DNA of 30,610 nucleotides from Actinomycetes bacterium (lineage in GTDB: Bacteria > Actinomycetota > Acidimicrobiia > Acidimicrobiales > RAAP-2): assembly GCA_021801615.1 (NCBI GenBank), contig JAJYXS010000099.1:1-30610 (forward strand). Reading direction: 5' to 3'. Each line of letters begins with the position of its first letter. Position 1 is the first letter of the stretch. The translations under genes and the position numbers were made by a program. Shown here piece after piece: positions 23,402 through 29,950 of this stretch. The notes beneath the pieces are model-generated. The model did no database searches. It saw only the letters and a list, made by a program, of their open reading frames with translations, and was not told the DNA's origin.

Positions 23402-23647
23402 ATGGCCGGTTCGGGACCTTCCTTGTGGCGTCTCGACGACCGCTCACCGGTCGTGACGGGTGCGTGGGCGGACCAGATCCCGCCCGGGCCTGCCGACGAC
23501 CTGGTCCGTCAGCTCTTCGCGGTGGGCCTCGCCCTCAGCTCGGCTGAGCAGCTGGTCGAGGGCACGCCCGCGGCGGACCTGATCGGGCTGGCGGCCGCGC
23601 GGCTGGACGAGATCATCCGCGCCCTGCGACGGGCCGAGTGGGAGTAG
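23402..23647 (+). CDS. Small protein resembling sensor-kinase dimerisation (DHp) helices, no phospho-His
   Basis: An 81-residue protein. From about residue 30 it reads 'PADDLVRQLFAVGLALSSAE' and ends 'ARLDEIIRALRRAEWE'. This matches the two-helix dimerisation region of actinobacterial GAF-type histidine kinases, whose first helix has the pattern LHDxVxQxLFAxGL. At the His position there is Ala, and no ATPase domain follows, so it cannot act as a kinase. It may be a dimerising adaptor or decoy for a related kinase, or a remnant (inference). The ATG is preceded by AGGAGG inside a hairpin. It follows a GAF-ANTAR gene. Its last codons lie in a duplicated 36-bp segment. An upstream in-frame GTG (23348) is possible. 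Confidence 0.6.
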   Translation: MAGSGPSLWRLDDRSPVVTGAWADQIPPGPADDLVRQLFAVGLALSSAEQLVEGTPAADLIGLAAARLDEIIRALRRAEWE

Positions 23648-23699
23648 AGGGTCTTCACGAAGAGCCCTGCCACGGGCCGAGTGGGAGTAGAGGGTCTTC
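23621..23699. repeat. Direct repeat, 36 bp, 43-bp period, at the end of the small gene
   Basis: Bases 23621-23656 recur at 23664-23699 with one mismatch (GCGAC versus GCCAC). The first copy contains the last eight codons and the TAG of the small gene; the second lies after the stop. A 43-bp tandem duplication is the simplest origin. Confidence 0.95.
23648..23668 (+). terminator. Possible terminator hairpin after the small gene
   Basis: AGGGTCTT (23648-23655) pairs with AAGA-CCCT (23660-23668, one bulged G) around the loop CACG. It begins right after the TAG stop and faces the convergent ctaF. No T tract follows. Confidence 0.4.
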
Positions 23700-23710
23700 C
23701 GCTGCGTGGG

Positions 23711-24148
23711 TCAGTGGCGGCCGCCGCGGCGGCTCTCTGCGGTGAAGCCGATGACCGCCGTGAGGATCACCGAGATGCCCACGAGCGCGAGCCACACGCC
23801 GAAGACGAAGGCGAGGAGGAAGGTGAAGGCGCCGACGCCGAACACGAACGGCCAGACGCTCGAACCGGGGAAGGAGCTGACCACGCCGGCGCCGTCGGCG
23901 ATCGTCGCGTCCGAACGGTCCTCGGGACGTGTGCCGACCACCCGGTCGGTCTTCCCCCAGAAGAAGTACTTGCTGCCCCGGAACCGCCGGTGCCAGAAGT
24001 AGTAGTAGCTGCCGGGGACGAAGCCGAGCGCGGTGACGCCGACGAGCATCATGGTCCCCCCGTCCTCGTACGAGGTGAACCAGTAGCAGATCGCGATGAT
24101 GCCGAAGATCATCCCGACGCCGAGCAGGAAGGAGGACTCGACCTTCAC
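23711..24148 (-). CDS. ctaF: Cytochrome c oxidase subunit IV, actinobacterial type (CtaF)
   Basis: Accessory membrane subunit found with actinobacterial aa3 oxidases. It is 145 residues with four hydrophobic helices: a first pair ('FLLGVGMIFGIIAICYWF' and 'MMLVGVTALGFVPGSYYYF') and a second pair at the C-terminus ('WPFVFGVGAFTFLLAFVFG' and 'WLALVGISVILTAVIGF'). A hydrophilic loop lies between them. The GTG start at 24148 overlaps the ctaD stop (GTGA). It is the last gene of ctaC-ctaD-ctaF and converges on the small gene at 23402. Family recognition rests on topology, 'GSYYYFWHRRF' and position after ctaD. Confidence 0.92.
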   Translation of the reverse strand: MKVESSFLLGVGMIFGIIAICYWFTSYEDGGTMMLVGVTALGFVPGSYYYFWHRRFRGSKYFFWGKTDRVVGTRPEDRSDATIADGAGVVSSFPGSSVWPFVFGVGAFTFLLAFVFGVWLALVGISVILTAVIGFTAESRRGGRH

Positions 24149-25962
24149 GGCGCTGGCAGCTCCTGGGCGATGCCTGCCGCACCGTCACCGTGGCCAGGCG
24201 GTGCCCCGCCGTTGCCGCCGTAGGGGCCATGGCCGTTCGGGCCAGGTCCTGCCCCACCGCCGTGGCCGAGGCGGATCGCGGGCGCATCCGGGTGGTTGTA
24301 GTCCCACGTCGGCCGTTCCGAGCGGATCTGGGGAAGGTGCGTGTAGTTGTGGTGAGGGGGCGGCGACGTCGTGAACCACTCGAGCGTGTGGCCGTCCCAG
24401 GGGTTGTCGCCGGCGGGGACCGGGTAGCGCCAGGACACCCAGACGTTCACCAGCATGACCACGAAGGAGATGGCGATCATGAAGGCGCCGATCGTCGACG
24501 CCACGTTCCACGACTGCCAGCCGAGCCCGGCCGGGTAGCTCGCCACGCGGCGGGGCATGCCGCGCAGCCCGAGGACGTACATCGGCATGAACGTCACCCA
24601 GAAGCCCACGAACAGCAGCCAGAAGTGGACCTTGCCGAGCCGGTCGTTCAGCATCCGTCCGAACATCTTCGGGTACCAGTAGTAGAAGCCGGCGAAGCCC
24701 GCGAACACCGCGGTGCCGAACAGCACCTGGTGGAAGTGTGCGACGACGAAATAGGTTGTGTGCACGAAGAAATCGATTGGCGGTGAGGCGAGCATCACGC
24801 CCGTGACGCCACCCATCAAGAAGGCGAAGAGGAACCCGATCGACATCAGCATGGGCGTCGTGTAGACGATCTCACCCCTCCACATCGTGCCGATCCAGTT
24901 GAAGAACTTGATGCCGGTCGGCACGGCGATGAGGAGGCTCATGAGCGAGAAGAACGGCAGGAGCACCGTGCCGGTGGTGAACATGTGGTGGGCCCACACG
25001 CCGGTCGACAGGGCGGCGATGGCCATCGTCGCGAAGACCATCCCCTTGTAGCCGAAGACCGGCTTGCGCGAGAAGACCGGGAGGATCTCGGTCGCGATGC
25101 CGAAGAAGGGGAGGGCGAGGATGTAGACCTCCGGGTGGCCGAAGAACCAGAACAGGTTCTGCCAGAGCACGGCGGAGCCGCACGCGTGCAGGTCCAGCGC
25201 GCCCGTGACCGTATGGCATCCGGTGACCGCGTAGATCTTCGTCCCGAAGTGACGGTCGCAGAACAGCATGACCAACGCGGCGGTGAGCACCGGGAACGCG
25301 ATGAGGATGAGGATGCCCGTCACCATCATGTTCCAGGTGAAGATCGGCATCCGGAACATCGTCATGCCCGGGGCGCGCAGGTAGAAGATCGTCGAGACGA
25401 GGTTCACCGCGGTGAAGATCGCGGAGAACCCGGTCAGCACCAGTGCCATGATCCACAGGTCCTGGCCCATCCCCGGGGTGTAGGTCGACGTCGACAGCGG
25501 CGCGTAGGCGACCCAGCCGAAGTCCGCGGCGCCTCCGGCGACCAGAAAGCCCATCAGCATCATGATCGAGCCGCCGAGGTAGAGCCAGTAGCTGAGCGCG
25601 TTCAGCCTCGGGAACGCCATGTCCGGGGCGCCGATCTGGAGCGGGACGATGTAGTTCGCAAGGCCGCCGAAGGCGAAGGGCCCGGCGAACAGGTACAGCA
25701 TGATGCTGCCGTGCATCGTGAACAGCTCGTTGTACTGCTGGAACGAGATGAAGGTGCCGTGAGGTGTGACGAGCTGCACCCGGATGCCCATGGCGAGCAG
25801 GCCTGCGATGTAGAAGAGCACGATCGAGGTGATCATGTAGCTGAGCCCGATCACCTTGTGGTCGGTCGTCGTGATCCACTTCATGAGGCCGCTCGGGCCG
25901 TGCTCCTCGTGGACGGGGGCGTACTCGCCGCCGAGGACCTGCGGGACGATGACGTCGGTCAC
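24145..25962 (-). CDS. ctaD: Cytochrome c oxidase subunit I (CtaD)
   Basis: Catalytic heme-copper subunit that reduces O2 to water and pumps protons. It is 605 residues with 12 helices. Ligands seen: heme a His in 'FTMHGSIMLYLFAGP'; CuB His, the D-channel Glu and the cross-linked Tyr in 'FGHPEVYILALP'; two CuB His in 'WAHHMFTTG'; and heme a3 and a His in 'VVAHFHQVLFG'. The K-channel Lys is in 'PTGIKFFNWIGTMW'. These make it an A-type aa3 oxidase. The GTG start at 25962 overlaps the ctaC stop by 4 bases. The C-terminal ~60 residues are Gly/Pro/His-rich, longer than needed and probably disordered. Confidence 0.97.
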   Translation of the reverse strand: MTDVIVPQVLGGEYAPVHEEHGPSGLMKWITTTDHKVIGLSYMITSIVLFYIAGLLAMGIRVQLVTPHGTFISFQQYNELFTMHGSIMLYLFAGPFAFGGLANYIVPLQIGAPDMAFPRLNALSYWLYLGGSIMMLMGFLVAGGAADFGWVAYAPLSTSTYTPGMGQDLWIMALVLTGFSAIFTAVNLVSTIFYLRAPGMTMFRMPIFTWNMMVTGILILIAFPVLTAALVMLFCDRHFGTKIYAVTGCHTVTGALDLHACGSAVLWQNLFWFFGHPEVYILALPFFGIATEILPVFSRKPVFGYKGMVFATMAIAALSTGVWAHHMFTTGTVLLPFFSLMSLLIAVPTGIKFFNWIGTMWRGEIVYTTPMLMSIGFLFAFLMGGVTGVMLASPPIDFFVHTTYFVVAHFHQVLFGTAVFAGFAGFYYWYPKMFGRMLNDRLGKVHFWLLFVGFWVTFMPMYVLGLRGMPRRVASYPAGLGWQSWNVASTIGAFMIAISFVVMLVNVWVSWRYPVPAGDNPWDGHTLEWFTTSPPPHHNYTHLPQIRSERPTWDYNHPDAPAIRLGHGGGAGPGPNGHGPYGGNGGAPPGHGDGAAGIAQELPAP

Positions 25963-26894
25963 GAGACTGTGCCCCCTGTCGATGCGCTGAGCGTTGCGGA
26001 ACCCCGGGAGCCTCCAAGTGCAGGGCTGTGCGTCGCCGCCGCGCTCCCGAGCTCGTGCTTGCGGGCTGTCGCGATGGGGGTGCTCGGTGTCGACGAGCGG
26101 TGGGTGCGCAGCCAGGCGGTGAACTGCGCGGGCTTCACGACCCTCACCCGGAAACGCATCAAGGAGTGGTACAGGCCGCAGAAATTCGTGCACTGGCCTC
26201 GGAAGGTGCCCAGCGCGTGGAGGTTCAAGGTGAACTTGTTCGTGACGCCGGGTTGCGCGTACCGGCTGAAGTCGAACGCCGGGACGTAGAAGCCGTGGAC
26301 GACGTCCGCGGACCGCAGGTAGATGCGGACGGTCTGGCCCTGTGGGAGGACCATCTCGGGCTCCTGGAGCTCCACGCCCATCACTGTCACGTCCTGGTGT
26401 GTGTAGTGGAAGCGCCACCCCCACTGGAAGGCGGTCACGGTCACCGACCACTTGGGGGCGGGCAGCGCGTCGACGTTGTTCTCGGTCACGTAGGTGAACC
26501 CGAACAGGACGAGCACGATGGCGATCGGGAGCGCGGTGTAGACGATCTCGAGAAAGGTGTGGTACTGGGTCTGGCGGGGGATCGCGTCCGAGCGCCGACG
26601 GTACCGCAGGGCGGACCAGGCGATGAGCGCGAAGACGACGACGAAGATCACGAGCCCGGTGATGAAGAACCCTTGCCAGAGCTTGAGGGAGTCGTGTCCC
26701 TGGCTCGTGATCGGCTTGGTCGCGCCGAACGTGGGAAGGTTGCACCCCGCGAGGAGCAGCCCGCCGGCCAGCGTCACGACCGGCGCATGGAGCCGGGAGC
26801 GGCGCGAGCCCAGCTGGCGGCGCGGCCCTCGGGCGGCCGCGGCCACGTCGGGGCCAGGTGTGGTGGAGAGGTTGCCGGACGGCGACGGATCCAC
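25959..26894 (-). CDS. ctaC: Cytochrome c oxidase subunit II (CtaC), lipoprotein
   Basis: Accepts electrons from QcrC at its CuA site and passes them to CtaD. A lipobox 'LAGGLLLAGC' (Cys near residue 51) marks it as a lipoprotein. Two helices follow ('FFITGLVIFVVVFALIAW' and 'TALPIAIVLVLFGFTYV'). The cupredoxin domain has 'ADVVHGFYVPAFDF' and the CuA loop 'GQCTNFCGLYHSLMRF', where the usual Glu between the two Cys is Asn. A Ser/Thr/Ala-rich tail of ~45 residues ends the protein. The start is uncertain: GTG 26894 lies 8 bases after a TAGTCT; GTG 26846 gives a shorter signal peptide; GTG 26972 would overlap the tatA terminator. The gene itself is certain. Confidence 0.93.
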   Translation of the reverse strand: MDPSPSGNLSTTPGPDVAAAARGPRRQLGSRRSRLHAPVVTLAGGLLLAGCNLPTFGATKPITSQGHDSLKLWQGFFITGLVIFVVVFALIAWSALRYRRRSDAIPRQTQYHTFLEIVYTALPIAIVLVLFGFTYVTENNVDALPAPKWSVTVTAFQWGWRFHYTHQDVTVMGVELQEPEMVLPQGQTVRIYLRSADVVHGFYVPAFDFSRYAQPGVTNKFTLNLHALGTFRGQCTNFCGLYHSLMRFRVRVVKPAQFTAWLRTHRSSTPSTPIATARKHELGSAAATHSPALGGSRGSATLSASTGGTVS

Positions 26895-26902
26895 GAGCCG
26901 GG

Positions 26903-26932
26903 AGACTAGCGAACCCGCCCGGGGAATTCGAA
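26903..26932 (-). promoter_or_regulatory. Putative promoter of ctaCDF, possibly leaderless
   Basis: On the minus strand TTCGAA (26932-26927), an 18-base spacer, then TAGTCT (26908-26903). The GTG at 26894 begins 8 bases later and no Shine-Dalgarno is present, which suggests a leaderless mRNA. The -35 is weak. Confidence 0.45.
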
Positions 26933-26953
26933 ACGGCAGGTGACGACCCTGCG

Positions 26954-26980
26954 CACCGCAGGTGGTCGTCACCTGCGGTG
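26954..26980 (-). terminator. Strong hairpin after tatA
   Basis: CACCGCAGGTG (26954-26964) and CACCTGCGGTG (26970-26980) form a perfect 11-pair stem with a 5-base loop, 11 bases past the tatA stop. No T tract follows, so it may act as a hairpin-only terminator or protect the mRNA end. It separates tatA from the ctaC promoter. Confidence 0.6.
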
Positions 26981-26991
26981 GTCCTCGTGGC

Positions 26992-27186
26992 TCAGGATGC
27001 GGCCTTCTCGTCGGGTGCGGCGCTCGCCTCGTTGGCGGTCGCGCTCCCCTTCATCCCCTTCTCGAACTCGTGCCTGGCCGAGCCGAGGTTGCGGGCGAGC
27101 TTGGGGATCGCCGCACCCCCGAACAGGACGACGACGAGCACGAGGAGCACGACGAACAGGTCAGGGCCGAAGATGTCTGCCAGCAT
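26992..27186 (-). CDS. tatA: Twin-arginine translocase subunit TatA
   Basis: A 64-residue pore-forming component of the Tat pathway, which exports folded proteins. One N-terminal helix ('DLFVVLLVLVVVLFG') is followed by the hinge and amphipathic helix ('AAIPKLARNLGSARHEFEKG') and a short acidic tail. The conserved polar residue before the helix is Asp ('FGPDLF') instead of the usual Glu. ATG 27186 has AAGGAG 6-7 bases before it; longer in-frame starts would add Arg/Gln-rich sequence that looks non-coding. It stands alone, without tatB or tatC, beside genes for a Rieske protein with a twin-arginine pair. Confidence 0.92.
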   Translation of the reverse strand: MLADIFGPDLFVVLLVLVVVLFGGAAIPKLARNLGSARHEFEKGMKGSATANEASAAPDEKAAS

Positions 27187-27199
27187 CGATCTCTCCTTG

Positions 27200-27232
27200 C
27201 TGCTTCTGCGCTGCTTCTGCGCTGCTTCTACG
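27200..27232. repeat. 11-bp tandem repeat, 3 copies, in the tatA leader
   Basis: CTGCTTCTGCG repeats at 27200, 27211 and 27222 (third copy with one change), directly upstream of the tatA ribosome site. It runs into a 14-bp palindrome, CGGGCTGCAGCCCG (27231-27244). Confidence 0.9.
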
Positions 27233-27321
27233 GGCTGCAGCCCGCGAGCCACCCTCAAGGCTAACCCATCGCGGCCCTTGGGGGCACCGGATCTCGGAGG
27301 TCCTGCTCCCAAGGGCCTCCC

Positions 27322-27449
27322 AGGTCGGCGTCCCCTGCAGGTCGGCGTCCCCTCCAGGGTGGCGTCCTCTGCAGGTCGGCGTCCCCTTGAGGTCGGCGCC
27401 CCCTTGAGGTCGGCGCCCTCTGCAGGTCAGCGTCCTTGCCAGGTCGGCT
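27322..27449. repeat. 17-bp minisatellite, 7 copies plus a partial eighth
   Basis: Units with consensus AGGTCGGCGTCCCCTGC start at 27322, 27339, 27356, 27373, 27390, 27407, 27424 and 27441. Every period is exactly 17, with scattered substitutions mostly in the last 8 bases. The array fills the end of the tatA-crotonase gap and runs over the crotonase stop (27427-27429), supplying its last few codons. There are no spacers, so it is not CRISPR. Confidence 0.95.
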
Positions 27450-28200
27450 CGCGCTTCTGCGCGAAGGCGAGAGAGCCCTCCATGGCGTCCGCCGAGCCGA
27501 AGACCAGGCCCACCGCTTCGTCGGTCAGCCGCCAGCCGGTCTCCTCGTCCGCGCCGAGCGCGCGGAGCATGACCGACTTCGAGTGGCGGACCGCCAACGG
27601 CGCGTTCTTGGAGATCTGCGTGGCGAGCGCGAGCGCCTCTCCCATCAGCTGGTGCCGGGGGACGACGCGGTTCACGAGGCCGAGCGCGTACGCCCGCTCC
27701 GCGTCGATTGGCTCCCCGCAGAGCGCGAGCTCGAGCGCGATCGCCAGGGGGAGACGCCTGGGGAGCCGGAAGAGCGCGCCGGCTCCCGCGATGAGGCCCC
27801 TCTTCACCTCGGGGATCCCGAAGGTCGCGTGGTCGGCCGCGACGACGAGGTCGCACGCGAGCACGACCTCGAGGCCACCGGCGAGCGCGGACCCGTTGAC
27901 CGCCGCGATCAGCGGCTTCGGGAAGCTTCGGCGCGCGACGCCGCCGAACCCGCCGCTCACGTCCATGACGGCGGCACCCTCGCCTGCCGCGAAGGCCTTC
28001 AGGTCCATGCCAGCGGAGAAGGCCCTGTCCCCGCTGCCGGTGAGGACCACGACCCAGGCGTCCGCATCCTCGGCGAGCTCGTCGAACGCGTCGGCGAGCC
28101 CCTTGCTCACCGCGCCGTTGATCGCGTTGCGCGCCTCGGGGCGGTTGATGGTGACGATCTCGACGTGCCCTCGCCGCTCCCGCAGGACCTCGTCTGGCAT
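27427..28200 (-). CDS. Enoyl-CoA hydratase/isomerase (crotonase) family protein
   Basis: Crotonase-fold enzyme (257 residues, usual length) acting on acyl-CoA thioesters. The first oxyanion-hole segment is 'RAFSAGMDLKAF' and the second is 'NGSALAGGLEVVLACD'. Both glutamates of true hydratases are in place: one in 'AGGLEVVLACD' and one in 'FGIPEVKRGLIAG'. Hydration of 2-enoyl-CoA in fatty-acid oxidation is therefore plausible, but substrate cannot be told. The ATG has GGAGGGAG 5 bases upstream. It is upstream of tatA on the same strand, 240 bases away. The final codons and stop come from a 17-bp repeat array, so the C-terminus may vary between strains. Confidence 0.92.
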   Translation of the reverse strand: MPDEVLRERRGHVEIVTINRPEARNAINGAVSKGLADAFDELAEDADAWVVVLTGSGDRAFSAGMDLKAFAAGEGAAVMDVSGGFGGVARRSFPKPLIAAVNGSALAGGLEVVLACDLVVAADHATFGIPEVKRGLIAGAGALFRLPRRLPLAIALELALCGEPIDAERAYALGLVNRVVPRHQLMGEALALATQISKNAPLAVRHSKSVMLRALGADEETGWRLTDEAVGLVFGSADAMEGSLAFAQKREPTWQGR

Positions 28201-28236
28201 GGCTGCTCCCTCCGGTCGTGTCTCCTGCGGGCCGAG

Positions 28237-28242
28237 ACGCTA
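28237..28242 (-). promoter_or_regulatory. Putative -10 element for the crotonase gene
   Basis: TAGCGT on the minus strand fits TANNNT and lies 36 bases before the ATG, followed by a strong Shine-Dalgarno (GGAGGGAG). Any -35 would fall in the adjacent 43-bp repeat. It is not resolved. Confidence 0.35.
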
Positions 28243-28251
28243 CCTTCGCCT

Positions 28252-28377
28252 GGCACCACCAAGCGGACCGGCGGCCGGGGACGCCGCTCCCCCGGCACCA
28301 CCAAGCGGACGGGCGGCCGGGGGACGCCGCTCCCCCGGCACCACCAAGCGGACCGGCGGCCGGGGGACGCCGCTCCC
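28252..28377. repeat. 42-43-bp tandem repeat, 3 copies, between crotonase and GH1-like genes
   Basis: Units begin GGCACCACCAAGCGGAC at 28252, 28294 and 28337, with lengths 42, 43 and about 41. They differ only by one base, one G deletion and the end. The array fills most of the 198-bp divergent gap and so lies in the promoter region of both genes. Confidence 0.95.
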
Positions 28378-28398
28378 TGTGCGTGCCATGCTTTCGCG

Positions 28399-29829
28399 GT
28401 GGGCCAGCCTCTCTTCGGCGTGAGCGCCGCCGGGTACCGGCTGGAGGGCGGGTTCAACGGGCGAGGCGAGCCCGCGAACCAGTGGGCGCCCTGGGAGCGG
28501 ACCGGCAAGGTGGCGCCCGGCACGCCGCAGCGCGCGAACCTGTGGTCGAACCCCGAGCGCGTCCTGGACCTGGCCGCCTCCGCCGGCGCGGAGATCGTCG
28601 CGCTCGGTGTCGAGTGGGCGAGGATCGAGCCGAGCCCGGGCGTCGTCGACGAGGCCGCCGTCGACCGGTACGCGTCGATCTTCGCCTCCGCCGCGGCACG
28701 GGCCATCACTCCGGTCGGCGTCCTCCACGACGTCGCGCATCCCGGATGGCTGGGAGAGGAGTTCTGGCTCACGCCGGGCTCGCCCGACCGGTTCGCCGAG
28801 CACGTCGCGCGGCTCGTCCTGCGTCTCGGCGCCTCCTGCCGGCACTGGGTGACGCTGCGCCAGCCGAACCTCGTCGCCCTCGCAGGATGGGTCGGCGGCC
28901 GTCATCCGCCCCGCCGTGTCGGTGCGCTGGCCGACGCGTGGGCGGTCGTCGACAACCTCCTCGCTGCGCACGTCCTCGCGTACGCAGCGGCCCGCGACGC
29001 CCAGCCCGACGCCGAGATCCTGCTCGGGCTGCGGGCGTCGTCCTCCTACGACTGGCAGCGGCTCATGGCCGACCTCCTGTGCGCGCCGGCGCTGGGTGTC
29101 GAGCGTGACCGCGTCGACGAGTGGATCGACTCGCGACGGGCCCGCCACGACCGAGCTGTCGCGCCGCGAGACCTCGCCGACCTCGCATGGCGGCGTCTCG
29201 CCGCCGCGACCGCGCCCTTCGGCGTCAATGGGGCGATCACCCGTGGTCGGCTGCGGCGTCCCTCACCGCGCCGAGCGGTGGACGTCGCCTACCGCTTCGA
29301 AGCCGACCGCGCTGCGGCCGCGACAGGCTCGAACGGCGCCGCGCCGTCGAGGCGCTCGGTCTACCCGCTCGATGCGCTGCTCGTGGTCTGGTGCCCGCCA
29401 CGTGCAGAGTCGGTGCTGTGGCCTGCGGGCGTCGCCGCCCCGTGGGCGTCGCTGCCCGAGCCCGGCTCGCTCGCGGCGTGGTGCCGCGAGCAGGCGCAGC
29501 TCGCGCCCGGGCTGCGCGTCTGGGTGGAGGACGGGTTCGCCACGCGTCGCGGCGTGGCGCGCCCCGACGGCTGGGACAGGCGGTCGTACCTCCGGGCCCA
29601 AGTCGCCGCGACGGAGGGCACCGATGTCGCGGCATACCTGTACTACACGCTCCAAGGCGGTGGGGACCCGACGTGGCCCGACGCCGACTTCGGGCTCGAG
29701 CCCGCCTCGGGCGCCGGCGTGCCACAGGGCGCGGACGCGTCCAGTGACGCGTCCAGCGACGCACAGACCTACCGCCGCCTGGTCGCCGGTCGGCGCGCGC
29801 GCAGGGACGCGGGCGCCGACCCCGCCTGA
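28399..29829 (+). CDS. Glycoside hydrolase family 1-like protein, acid/base Glu replaced by Gln
   Basis: A 476-residue (beta/alpha)8 protein of the beta-glucosidase family by layout: 'FGVSAAGYRLEGGFN' at the N-terminus, 'LGVEWARIEPSPGVVD' near residue 70, and 'HWVTLRQPNLVALAGWVGG' near residue 155. In active family members the last reads 'T(F/L)NEP'; here Arg154-Gln155 replace Asn-Glu, so the usual acid/base is missing. The nucleophile region keeps its Glu (Glu377 in 'RVWVEDGFA', for 'TENG'). Plant myrosinases also have Gln at the acid/base and use an outside base. It may therefore be a catalytically changed or inactive enzyme. GTG 28399 has no clear Shine-Dalgarno. It precedes a GH31 gene. 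Confidence 0.8.
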   Translation: MGQPLFGVSAAGYRLEGGFNGRGEPANQWAPWERTGKVAPGTPQRANLWSNPERVLDLAASAGAEIVALGVEWARIEPSPGVVDEAAVDRYASIFASAAARAITPVGVLHDVAHPGWLGEEFWLTPGSPDRFAEHVARLVLRLGASCRHWVTLRQPNLVALAGWVGGRHPPRRVGALADAWAVVDNLLAAHVLAYAAARDAQPDAEILLGLRASSSYDWQRLMADLLCAPALGVERDRVDEWIDSRRARHDRAVAPRDLADLAWRRLAAATAPFGVNGAITRGRLRRPSPRRAVDVAYRFEADRAAAATGSNGAAPSRRSVYPLDALLVVWCPPRAESVLWPAGVAAPWASLPEPGSLAAWCREQAQLAPGLRVWVEDGFATRRGVARPDGWDRRSYLRAQVAATEGTDVAAYLYYTLQGGGDPTWPDADFGLEPASGAGVPQGADASSDASSDAQTYRRLVAGRRARRDAGADPA

Positions 29830-29936
29830 GCGCGTCGCGGAGCGTGTGCGCCAGGTGGTGCTCCGGTCCGATGGGCGTGCTCTGGCTGCGCGGCTGGCCG
29901 CCAGGCGCGTCGGGGATTGCCCGGCGTGGTCGTCGG

Positions 29937-29942
29937 TATCCT
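29937..29942 (+). promoter_or_regulatory. Putative -10 element of the GH31 gene, possibly leaderless
   Basis: TATCCT fits TANNNT and ends 8 bases before the ATG at 29951. No Shine-Dalgarno is present. A clear -35 is not seen (GGATTG at 17 bases is weak). The rest of the 121-bp gap shows nothing recognisable. Confidence 0.4.
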
Positions 29943-29950
29943 CGCCGGCG

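Noticed and set aside
26895..26972. Longer ctaC start at GTG 26972
   Set aside because: The extra residues would be coded by the tatA terminator hairpin and the putative ctaC promoter, and would push the signal peptide far from the N-terminus.
27322..27449. CRISPR array
   Set aside because: The 17-bp units are directly adjacent with no unique spacers and no cas genes nearby.
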